From assembly GCA_946122785.1 (NCBI GenBank), contig CAMGYJ010000006.1:45838066-45902065 (forward strand): DNA of 64,000 nucleotides, written 5' to 3'. Source of the DNA: Linum tenue. Taxonomy: Eukaryota > Streptophyta > Magnoliopsida > Malpighiales > Linaceae. How positions within the stretch are numbered: the first letter of the stretch is position 1; each line of letters begins with the position of its first letter. Under the pieces are notes generated by a model. It worked only from the letters and a program-made list of their open reading frames with translations. It did not search any database and was not told where the DNA came from. The position numbers were made by a program, and so were the translations under genes. Positions 44,536 through 54,454 of the stretch are shown in pieces.

Positions 44536-44964
44536 TCATACCCCCGGTGACTGCACCAAGGGGTAGTGGACCGAGTTCGGGTCCAGGCCTAGGTAAGACA
44601 TGATGTAATGCTGGCCGGACATAAGACGATGGTCGCGGTCCCGTTCATGATCGAGGCGGGTGTTAATGCTCTCCTGGCCGGCCGGAATGCGCTCGTTCTG
44701 CTGAGCAATTGCCGCCAACTGGTCAGCAATGGAGACCACGGGAGTGGAAGACCCGAGAGCAGCGGAGGGGATCGCGGGGTCCTGGGCACAACGAATAGTA
44801 CGGCGGGGTCCTCGACTCTGGCTGGTCGTCCCCGGCAGGTTCAGGTGCAGGCGGCCGAGGAAGACCCGCTATCCATGCCAAACGCCCCTCACGCGCAAGC
44901 ATGTGCTGATGTCGGAGGGTGGCCTCACTAAATGGGGTCGATGCTCGGACCATGGTCATCCTAG
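44536..44964 (-). pseudogene. Element C: ORF-1 C-terminal fragment
   Basis: Minus-strand reading from 44959 (ASTPFSEATLRHQHMLAREG, LAWIAGLPRPP) parallels A's GGSTPLSRDVLHNALLL and TWVDGLSLPP. It continues after a frameshift in 44739-44536 (IADQLAAIAQQNERIPAGQE), a coiled-coil-like tail. The N-terminal part is cut off by the LTR of D. Confidence 0.65.
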
Positions 44965-46474
44965 TGATGTCATCACATACTTAAATGCTTAAATGCTTGA
45001 ACATCATCACATACTTCCCTATTGCGTTCCTATTTGATTTCGATGTGATTTTAGGGTGTATTAGTCGATATGTGCGAATTAGGTACAAAACAAGGTCACA
45101 AGTGTAGAGAAGGGGCAGGAATTGAAGATCGTGGCCTAGAAGCCGAAGATCACGGCCGTGATCACAAGTCGCGAAGTCTAGCTGAAGATCGCGTACCACA
45201 AGCCATAGATTGCGACCGCAATCTTGGAGGCTCAGGACGCGAACTTCGCGAGGAAGGAGCCTAGGAGAAACAGAGAATCTCCACAGTCAAGTCACAGCCA
45301 ACGTTCATATTGCTCGAAAGGAAGATTACGGTCGTGACTCATGGATCACGACCGCGAAGTCAGTTCGCGATCTTCCCCTTCCCAAAGGCCTTGGCAACTG
45401 CGTTTTGAGATCACGACCCATAGACCAAAGATCCCGCCCGCGATCTACTTACCTCAGGCTGCGAACTTTCTCGAATCCAGAATGCCTATAAATACAAGAC
45501 TCCTTTCCCCTTTTGAAAAGAGCTGATTTTGATAGAAACTTTCTGGTTCTAGAGAGAGAGAAGAGAGAGAAGATGAAGGAAGGAGAAGAGAAGGAGAAGC
45601 TAGGAGCAAGGAGGCTTCTTCTTCAACCCCAAGTCTTCTTCTATTTCTACCATGTATCTTCTTTCCACCTTTATGGAGTAGTCCTCTAAGGTACTAGGGA
45701 TTCTAAACCCCAAACCCTAGTTTATTGTTTACTATGATGTATGGATAGTTTAGGATTTGAATGAATGAATGTGTTTGTCTAGTTGATTTTAATGCTAGTC
45801 TTTCCTAAATGATGACGCTTGGGTAAGTCGCCCTAATCTTCCCTCTTATCCTACAGCGCTAGGTATGGAGTTCTAGGGATAGACGGGTATGTGCTATCTG
45901 GCGAGTTTAGGTTAGATATGTGAATGGGGGCCTGTAGTGGTCGAGGTGATCGAACCCCTGCTATAGGTAGCCTTCCTAGATGGAACCTGGGATGAAACCT
46001 CGGTGTGGGCGGTGGATAGTTTCCATTGAAATTATCCATAAACTTAATGCCCCATATACGGTAGCCTAGATCGAGGTGACTGGAACATGGGTTTAGGGGA
46101 GCCGTACTCGAAGGATTGTGGATAACCACGAAAGCCCACGGAAAAGAGCTCACTCGCCACATTCAATGACCCTAAGTATCTAGATATGCATAGTAACCCT
46201 AAGGGGAGGGAGGTATAGTTCCCGGAAGTACACGCTTTTAGATTTGATCAATCTCTAAAGTAGTGTTTCCTCATAATCTCCACTCAAAACCTCAAAAACC
46301 GATTAACTAATTAGCAACTAGGTTGGAAGTAGGCTAGGGTTCCAGGACCTGAGTAGAATAGAACCTTATTACCACTATATGACAATGCCATTTTAGGTTA
46401 AACTTGGCCTAGGATGGGATAGTTGTTGATACGTGCTAACCTCTGACAATAACCTTCACGAATTCAAGTGATCA
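44965..46474 (+). repeat. Element D, 5' LTR (about 1.5 kb)
   Basis: The start is best placed at TGATGTCATCACATAC (about 44965, a few bp uncertain); it ends AAGTGATCA eight bases before a tRNA-Asp primer site. U3 is rich in palindromes such as GATCACGGCCGTGATC (45148-45163) and GATTGCGACCGCAATC (45208-45223). TATA box CCTATAAATACAAG near 45486-45499. No 3' LTR partner is left in the window. Confidence 0.78.
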
Positions 46475-46481
46475 AGCTTTT

Positions 46482-46495
46482 TGGCGCCGTTGCCG
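46482..46495 (+). other. Primer binding site of element D (tRNA-Asp type)
   Basis: TGGCGCCGTTGCCG, then diverging from GGGA to CGCA. Confidence 0.85.
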
Positions 46496-46832
46496 CGCAC
46501 CATTGGTAGCTAGTAGAAACCCATTAAGTTGTTAGTTAGACTTTACCTTGATTTATTTGTTTTGTGTTGTGTTTGTGTCTTATTCTGTGTGTGTTTTTCG
46601 TACTGTTTGTTTTTTAGTGTTTGTTTTGTATTGATTGTTTTTGTGTGTTTGTTTCGTGTTTTGTTCTTTTCATATTTGTTTCGTTGTTTGTTTCGTTTTC
46701 CAACTTCTTACGTCACAGGTTGTGGAAGTTTTTGTGTGTGAATAGATTGTGGCCATGGATCCATCCGAATTAGAACATATTGCAGAGGAAACCATTTATA
46801 TGCTTCACCGACACCAGCAAGTCCAAGGAAGG
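46496..46832 (+). pseudogene. Element D: leader and gag start
   Basis: A T/G-rich leader (46529-46741) is followed by ATG at 46755 (MDPSELEHIAEETIYMLHRH) and stops at the insertion of a solo LTR after 26 codons. The rest of gag follows at 49491. The hydrophobic 70-codon frame inside the leader is compositional. Confidence 0.6.
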
Positions 46833-49490
46833 TGTTACATCCCACCTTTTTGAAACATGTAAAAGACATTTCTACCCCGGGGTATATTTAAAAATTATAC
46901 ATAAACACACTTGAAATAAATACACCAAACTTTAATAATTTAAAATCTCAAATGACAAGCCCTAAACACATGGGCAAAACCCCAAATCATATTCTTAAAA
47001 GAAACAAACGACAAGAATCTCCAGTTCTTAACTTTCAACCATAAAGTCCAAATAACTTAAAAGTTTTCCCCAACGCTTACTCTGATGCTTGGTCCGCCTT
47101 TCTTTAACGACGCTGATGTTGAGCCCCTCCTACCTGTTGTCCACGAACTATCTGATCTTGATCTCCTCCTCTACGATCTGGTGAGTGAGTTGGGGCCAGT
47201 CTACGCCATTACTTAAACTTGAAACACTTACGGATTATTACCTTAAGTGTTCCTCAAACAAGAAATTAGTGAAAGTTGATTACATTTCCACCCTTTAAAC
47301 TTTAACTCTTAAAACGTGGGAGTTACTCTTGACCCCACTCTCAAAACTTTAAAACTTTGACAGACACTGGGATCCCCCACTAGCTAGTCTGGTTGCCCAA
47401 CTCATACGCATGAGAGCCCATCCAGGCTTCCTTAAACTTAAACTTATCGTGGTGGCTCTTCACCACGATTCTCAAGATCATAACTACTGCTCATCTTAAA
47501 ATTCTCGAGAGCATAACTGCTGCTATATCTCAAAATTTCAAATGGCAACGGACTGGCGCTAGTGGCTAAAAACACTTAAAACTTTTCACATTCTTGAAGG
47601 TGAAGTACTTCTTTGCAAGAAAAACTTGTTTCTTAAACTTCAACTTACTTGTAATTAAAGTATGCATTATAATATATATAACTGAAAGTATAACTCACAC
47701 GCAATTACATGCATCATATAAACATACATAGGCAGGTATGGCACATAGTAGTAAATCTCAAAACTTAAACACCGGAAGGCAAACACTTGAAATTACGTAA
47801 GGTATAGAATTTATCCCCTTTACACTCACCTCTCAAGTGCCGATACTTTAATTCCTTGGACGCGGAGTCCCTTAACCCGATTGCTTCCTTAATCCTATTA
47901 ACCGAAAATGTATTCCCTTAGCCGGTATTCCTCAACTTAGTTCATTTAACTTACTAGGAAATTTCTCTCCTTAATTGCTTAGTCCCAAAATCCTTTTAAA
48001 AGGCCCTTAATCTCTTTAAAATAATTTCCTAAACAAAAGATATTTTTCCAACATTTCCAATACTTAATTTATATCAATAAAATCAATAACCCTTTGAAGA
48101 AGCTTCTCAAAATCCTCATAAAATTTATTATAATATATTTTCCACTTAAAATTTCCAAATTCTGACCTTGGGTAACTCAAATCATTAATCAAAATTGTTA
48201 ACCATAAATCAAACGTTGAAAATCCCTTTTTCTATTAAAATTTACCATAGAATAATTTTACGACCAAGTTATGAACGTATGTAATTCTGACCCGTAATTT
48301 TATAACATCCATACATAATCATAGTTTCATGGAAAATTATCAAATCACCAAGACAACTTCGTACAGTATTTTATTTAATGAAAACCAACATTCATTCAAT
48401 TTTTAAAATTACAAATACAGATCCAAAAATTCTAACATTTATATAATAGAATCCTAAGAATTAATTCTAATTTCTAAAATCATCAGGTTATGAAAATGCC
48501 CACTAGGAAGTGTTGGAAAATAACCATAACCATGAAAAATATGATTTTTGGGCCAAATTGTCAAACTTAAAATATTGGGACTAAGCTGCTCGCACTGAAT
48601 GCTTGAGGGACCGATCTGGTTATTTCCCAAACACAATTACAGACGTATCCTCATACTTTTCGAATTAGCTGAAATGGTACCTGAACTGATGGGTTTTCGT
48701 TCCAAACTTTCGATACTCGTTTCTCCCTCGTCCGACGTCGAAATTCGATTTCGTCGAAACGGTGATGATCCTGGGATCGTCCTCTTCGCAACATTAACCA
48801 ATATTTGAAGTATTGTCAAAGTCAACGGCCCCGGGTTGGTCTTTGGAGGTCGCCGATACTACGGTGTAATGCACGAGTTCCGGGTTAGCTTCCAACGATT
48901 CAAGCTCAAGAAATTTGTACGATGGAGGTTCTTACCTTCTGGTATCTGTTTTAGATGAGAGACGGGTGGAGAACTAATCGACGAGCAGAGTTACGTGCGG
49001 AGGCGGGAGGCGGTGTACGCTCGACGCGAACCGAGGCGAGTTGCTTCTTTCGTTGGCCGCCACTCCCTGCTTCTGATCGAGGTAAGTTGGTGATGTAGCC
49101 TGGGAAGTGATGATGATAGTGTTCTCGGCAGGGCAAGAAGAAAGGAAGTTGTTTTTTTAAGCATTAGTCTACCGACACTCTCCTTTGCATTACCCAACTC
49201 TACCAATTAAAAGGCCAGCTCCATGGTGTTGGCAGTAGTTGAGTGTGAGGTGGAATCATAATGGCGATGGAGTGAGTGATCTGTTTTATGGAGGCTGGGT
49301 CACAAGAGGAAATGAACGATTGGGAGCCAGCTATGATGCGTGTTGGTTTTAATAATATGAAATTTGGTGGTCTAAATGTACATGTACTTCCACGTAAATG
49401 AACAGAGGATGGGGTTCATTCTCACCATTTACAACACCAAAATCCTAATTTACTTATTGATGTAACCATACCAAAAATCGGGATGTTATA
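46833..49490 (-). repeat. Solo LTR (2658 bp) in the gag of D, chromovirus-like
   Basis: Flanked by a perfect 5-bp duplication GAAGG (46828-46832 and 49491-49495). In minus orientation it begins TATAACATCCCGA and ends GGGATGTAACA, very like the TGTAACATCCCG...TGTTACA ends of element R (first G to A). No primer site or polypurine tract lies between the duplications, so it is a solo LTR. No coding frame is supported inside. Confidence 0.85.
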
Positions 49491-50137
49491 GAAGGGATGA
49501 TGAGTGTGATATCGATCATATGTCCTACTTCCTAAAGGCAGTTAAGGCTCTGAAGATTTCAGGCTTCACTCAAGATCAGTTGAATGGTATATTCTTCAGC
49601 TACACCCTATGAGGGGATCCGGCGGTATGGTACAAAGAGTTCGAATCCACTGCTCATTCGTGGAGTCAAGTTATGGAAGCATTTGGAGTCAAGTGATCGG
49701 GAGGAGATATCCCACCGAATTTCAGTAAAATGATATGGGGAAAGTGAAGGAGTTTTGAAAATACTTAATTAGAACAAGAGGAAGCAATTTCGAGCAAGGA
49801 ATTATCTCCTCAAGCTCAGATAAATGAAATTAGTATGGAGCTCGATAATCTCAAGAAAACAGCTAACTTGGATCTGCCTTAGGTGGAGCAAGCTTTTGCC
49901 ATAAACACAAGGTTATCTACCCATCCTAGTGTTTCTTCCCCTCCTCCAGAATAACATCAAGACCGCATGGCTAATGAACATTGCACATCTTGTCGAGAGT
50001 TGAGGCGTCGATTTGAGCGGTTGGAGGAGACAGTTTATGATTGGGTCCCGATTTGTCACCAGCGCATGAATGACTTTGATAGGTTCATCCATGCTTCTAT
50101 TACTCAAGTAGATTCGATGAGAGCATAAACCAAGATT
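49491..50137 (+). pseudogene. Element D: rest of gag
   Basis: Reads DDECDIDHMSYFLKAVKALK, FTQDQLNGIFF, stop, GDPAVWYKEFESTAHSW (gag core), then NEISMELDNLKKTANL and CTSCRELRRRFERLEETVYD, with stops at several places. A zinc-knuckle-like CXXC is visible (CTSCRELRRR), but no full CCHC. Confidence 0.7.
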
Positions 50138-50647
50138 TTGATAAACTCCTTCAAGCTTATGCCTGGTTCCCTTGGGCTATTGGAAGAGATTATCAGAGAA
50201 GGACGGAAAATATTTGAGGAACAACAAAATTGTTCTCCAAGGAGTGAATTTACAATCAAGCCGGATACTATAACAGTCAATCCTTATGTAAAATTTGATC
50301 AAGGGAGAAAAGAGGAGGTAGCGAAAGAATTGTCTATAGTTTTACCGGAAATTCGAGAAGTTTCAACACTCGTCAATTATGTCAACCGCATTGAACATCT
50401 CGTGGCCACTAAATGGGAATTTGAAGAGCACTCAATCGTGGATATAAGCAAAGCTTATCCGGTGTTCGTTGAGCACAATGCACCAATCGAGAGGAGTGAT
50501 CCATGTCTATTCATTATTCCATGTGCAATTAAAGGGGTTACCTTCGAGGAAGTTTTTGTAGACCTCTTCTCATATCTCAACATCATTAGTTTGGAGACGT
50601 ATAGAAAGATGGGATTACCAAGTCTAAGGCAGACGGATACGACTATC
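50138..50647 (+). pseudogene. Element D: pre-protease and protease, first half
   Basis: 170 codons open. The middle contains EEVAKELSIVLPEIREVSTL and KWEFEEHSIVDISKAYPVFV (dimer/linker-like part). The protease starts IKGVTFEEVFVDLFSYLNII, where the family has DLGASVNII, so the catalytic Gly is lost. It continues ETYRKMGLPSLRQTDTTI and is cut by hAT-2. Confidence 0.75.
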
Positions 50648-51011
50648 TAGGAATGGCAATGGGCAGGTCCGGGGCGGGTTTCTTGGTACCTAGACTCGCC
50701 CCGTGGCAGGTCGGATCAGGTCAGGTAATTTATCATGGGCCGCCGGTCGGGGGCAGGTCGACCCAATGGGTATGCAATTTATATAAAAATATTAGAAAAT
50801 TTCACTAATTTACAACTTTATTATAGCTAAAATATGATGTAATAAAAGGAAAATTCTAAGTAATTTGACATTGATAACATGTAATTTAGGTAAGAACGGG
50901 TCGGATTTGCGGCGGGTTAGGGCAGGTCGGGTCGATGAGAGTACTCATGCCCGCCCCAAAACAGGCCAAACAGGTCGGGTAAAACGGGTCAGGTCAAAAT
51001 TGCCATCCCTA
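50648..51011 (+). mobile_element. hAT-2: non-autonomous hAT element (364 bp)
   Basis: Termini TAGGAATGGCAATG and ATTGCCATCCCTA, with a perfect 8-bp duplication CGACTATC (50640-50647 and 51012-51019). It shares its ends with hAT-1, but its subterminal repeats are GGGCAGGTCGGG/GGGTCAGGTC-like, so it is a different subfamily. Confidence 0.93.
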
Positions 51012-51019
51012 CGACTATC

Positions 51020-51598
51020 AAACTGGCCAATGAATCAATAGCATATCCGAAGGGGATTGTCGAAGACATTCTTGTGAGAGTTGGAACCTTTGTTTACCTA
51101 GTGGACTTTGTTATGGTGGAGGTGTAACCCGATACCTCGACTCATATCCTACTCGGAAAAATCTTCTTGGAAACCGCGAGGGCGATTATTGAGGTTCCGG
51201 AAAGGCAGGTAATTTTTTATTACGGGGAAGATAAGATGATGATACATCTCACAAGCGACCGACGAGGGACTTCATCCTTGTTCAAATCCTACGAAGGGTT
51301 GACCTCCATGAACATTCAAGCTCCCCCAGCCAAGTTGAATCCGACACTCGCAACAATACCTCCTTCCCAAAAGAACGATGTAGCATCCCTAAAAGAAGAG
51401 GCAACAACTAGTCAAATCATTAAACAAAGCTTCAAGGAGATAACTCGTCCCCCATCCTTTTGTGACACCGCGATTAATCTTCCTTCCGGGTCGACAGTAA
51501 AGAGGGGAACCAATCGGCTTCATGGTTTTCACTTGGGTCTCCATTACAAGGGTGAGCTTGATGATACTAGCCAAGGTGAGGGGGATCCTTCCACTTGA
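51020..51598 (+). pseudogene. Element D: protease second half fused to pol tail
   Basis: Resumes KLANESIAYPKGIVEDILVR, then VDFVMVEV, a stop, and THILLGKIFLETARAIIEVP (family LGRPFLATARALID). It then runs open for 143 codons into TSQIIKQSFKEITRPPSF and VKRGTNRLHGFHLGLHYKGE, which takes the place of the C-terminal pol tail in A (LHGHHLKLYLKSD). RT, RNase H and integrase are missing. The post-pol block TTTTTGGGAGGTAACCCAAC follows near 51647. Confidence 0.75.
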
Positions 51599-51784
51599 AG
51601 ACCTCTCTTGATCTTAATGTGCGGCAAAAAGACTTCAAAGACTTACTTTTTGGGAGGTAACCCAACACCTTAGTTTTTTTCCTCTACTTTATCCTTTTAA
51701 ATAAATTACTTTTTTTGTAGAGTCAATTAGATTAGGCCTCGGTCGCTCTCGAAATTGTCTTTGGTCTTTAGAACTAGGGGGAGT

Positions 51785-51885
51785 ACTCTGAGGAAGCACT
51801 TGATCACGGCCTCCAAGGAAAGATCGCGGTCGCAATCTCGTGATACCAGCTCGCGGTCCTGCTCATCCTCGGGATTTAAGCACCC
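51785..51885 (+). promoter_or_regulatory. Element D: internal U3-like palindromes and weak TATA before ORF-1
   Basis: GATCACGGCC, GATCGCGGTCGCAATC and CTCGCGGTCC repeat the palindrome words of D's own LTR U3 (45140-45440). A GATTTAAG TATA-like word follows near 51875. This is the same arrangement as in A. Confidence 0.45.
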
Positions 51886-52062
51886 AGTGGGTGGGCTGTG
51901 CAAATTATGTTCCCCTTTTATGTTGATTTGAGTTAAGCTAATTCATGGAAGTGTATAGCCAAATCTCTCCTATCCAAAGTAAGTGGCTTCTTTGCACCCT
52001 AAAGAGTGCATTGGAAGTTCCTCTTGGATTGTCACCTTGATTTGTGCTTATTTTGGATTGAG

Positions 52063-52399
52063 GTAAAATGCTTCCTTACTTCCTTTCTTTGAAATTTTGG
52101 GGTTGAGATTGACTTGTTTGCACCTTTGTGATTCATGCACTCCATGGTTGTCCTTTTTTTATATGAACTCCTTTCAATCAAGTTGACCTATTGATATGCC
52201 CACAAGGTGTTTGATTGAATGTCTTAGAGAACGACTAGGGGGAGAAGGGTGTTCTTTCCTTTGATTTCGCCCTTTTTCCTTTTTGCTTTTTCAGTTGACC
52301 TCTCTTTGCTCTTCCCACTACCTCTTTTAACCAAGGCACTACTTCGCTTTTGCTAACTTATCATCCTTGTGCTAGTGATATGTTTTAATCTTTGTTAAG
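52063..52399 (+). other. Element D: predicted 5'-leader intron of ORF-1 (337 bp)
   Basis: Donor ATTGAG|GTAAAATG at 52062/52063 and acceptor TTTGTTAAG|GATG at 52399/52400 place the ORF-1 ATG at the first bases of the next exon, as in A. Confidence 0.5.
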
Positions 52400-52400
52400 G

Positions 52401-53535
52401 ATGAGGAAATCAAAGAAAGTGCATGAGTCATCAACCTCGATCAAGGGTGGGAAGAAGGCACCTCACCTGTGTCTTACCTTCAGAGACAAGGACAATGCTG
52501 AATATGCACACTTTGCTTCTCGATCATATGGCGAACATTGTTGCATCTCTTGGGAAGTTTTGGAAGGATTTATGCCGCCGCGACCATTCAAGATCTCATC
52601 CAAGACCCGGCTTGGCTCAACCTTTTGACAATCAACGAGAAGATTTATGTTGAACCAACCCTTGAGTTTCTTACCACGTGGAATTGCTCGGTGCTCACCA
52701 TCAATAGAGATTTTCCAAGAATTCTTTCATTCAGTCTTGGAGGTGTACCAAGGGTTATGAGCTTCAATGAATTCACCGAGGCTATGGATATTTACCCTCC
52801 TGGTTTCATCTTCACTCAAGAAGGCCTTGCCCTCCAAGGAGAAGAGTTGGCCTCTTGTCGTCATGCCGAGGATTTCTTGACTAGCCATCTTAAAAATTCA
52901 GATCATCAAGCACCTTTTAACCCAAAACCTACAAAGAGTACATCCTTGAAGCCTGAATGGCGCATTCTCCACAACATCATCTCCTATTCGGTCGCTCCTG
53001 AGGAGAAGTCTACGAGCAACCTGACCAAGCGAGATCTCGACCTTTTGAGGTCGATGTTCGTCAAGCCTCACCTAAATATTGGATTGGTCATTCTCAAAAC
53101 CCTATACAAGAAAATAACCAATCTGACAGTGAAGACCATCCACGGAGGAGCATATGTTACTCGTCTTGCACGCTATTTTGGCATCAACCTAGAATAATGA
53201 AGTGCATGATCATACGCTCCACATAGATGTTTTCTAGGGATCACCTATCCAAGATGCAGCTTCTGGAGACTACCAATGGCAAGAAGACCATAAAGGGCAT
53301 AACCCCTCGACCACTCAGACTTCAAGGGCCTCAACTGGGTTCATCATTCTCTAGCTCTCAGGCATCCCAGATTGCAACCCTCATTGAGCAAAATGCCATT
53401 CTCAATAAGCAGAACTCCAAACTTATTGAGGATCATGGGGAGATCCATTTTCTGCTGAAGCAAGAGAATCATGGGGAGATCATGGTCCACATGATAATGA
53501 AGAAGATGCAAATGGATCCAAGCGAAGTTAAGTAG
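52401..53535 (+). pseudogene. Element D: ORF-1 (Athila-type ORF-1 / putative plant transposon protein)
   Basis: ATG at 52401 (MRKSKKVHESS) stays open to 52628; a frameshift near 52540-52570 is needed to enter the main frame (to 53197): TIQDLIQDPAWLNLLTINEK, EPTLEFLTTWNC, LSFSLGGVPRVMSFNEFTEA, KPEWRILHNIISYSVAPEEK, ending YVTRLARYFGINLE. After two stops a coiled-coil-like tail follows (53227-53535; QASQIATLIEQNAILNKQNS). Same order of parts as ORF-1 of A. Function unknown. Confidence 0.75.
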
Positions 53536-53620
53536 GATTTTCCACTTTCACCTCCACATGATAATGAAGAAGATGCAAATGGATCCAAGCGAAGTTAAGA
53601 AGGATTTTCCACTTTCACCT
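53487..53620 (+). repeat. 67-bp tandem duplication at the end of D's ORF-1
   Basis: Two copies (53487-53553 and 53554-53620) that differ by a TAG/AAG change near the end of the unit. 67 is not a multiple of three, so the duplication shifts the frame. Confidence 0.9.
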
Positions 53621-54454
53621 CCGTCAGTTGGTGACCACCTTGTCTCAGAGGTCGACTACCATCTTGAAGACAACTCAAAGGAGGAATGAGTTCTAGGCAT
53701 CCAGGGCCTACGTTCTATCTTTTCTTTTTTCTTTGCTTTTATTTATTTTAATTAAAATAATGTTTAATTATCACTTTATTTTCTTTTTACTTTTTATACT
53801 TTAATTAACTAGCACTAGTAGTAATTATTGTGTATATATATATATATGGTTTTATCGTACACCATGCAAAATCTGGTGTATGTCGTACACTAGACAATCT
53901 CATACCTATAACTCCTATTAGCCTTCCTCTCCATCTTATGCGCTTTATCGTTGTGAAAATCCTTATGTGATTTTATTGTTGTGAAAATCACCAGAAAGAC
54001 AAAGATTACACTTGTGAACCATCACCAACCCACAACCCGATCTATGGTAACACTCACCATCTTTTCTTTGGAAACTCCCACATTGAGGACAATGTGTTGC
54101 TCTAAGTGTGGGGGGTGTTTGTGTTTGTTTGAAGGACTATCATGATTGGTTGAATCATTGATTGCTAATATCCTCCCTTATTTGTGAATGTAAGACGTTG
54201 ATAAACGCTTGTGGGAGTGTATGCTAGTAATGGTTTTTATGTTGTGGTGATGAATGGAGAAATTTTAGTGTTTTTGGAACCTAGAATGTTACACCCAAAA
54301 CTTTCAAATTTGAGGGTTCCAAAGCACCTTGTCCTTGCAATTACCTACTCAATGTGCTTTCACTTGATTAGATTGATTGATGTGTAGTGCATCTTAGGTG
54401 ATAGTTGCATAGTTTGAGTATTGGTACGTGAGGGATCTACTACTTTCTTCCTCT
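53621..54454 (+). mobile_element. Element D: 3' non-coding region
   Basis: AT-rich DNA, then an internal polypurine tract at 54078-54115 (ACATTGAGGACAATGTG, CTAAGTGTGGGGGGTG) and hairpin 1 at 54273-54323. Hairpin 2, the true polypurine tract and the 3' LTR are missing; chromovirus element K adjoins. Confidence 0.65.
54273..54323 (+). other. Element D: hairpin 1 with compensatory change
   Basis: Arms TTTGGAACC and GGTTCCAAA pair perfectly. Relative to GGAGCC/GGCTCC in A, B, C and F, one G-C pair is an A-T pair here, changed on both sides. Confidence 0.68.

Noticed and set aside
46529..46741. Hydrophobic 70-residue frame resembling a membrane protein
   Set aside because: T/G-rich leader of element D upstream of gag; composition alone explains the Cys/Phe/Leu/Val content.
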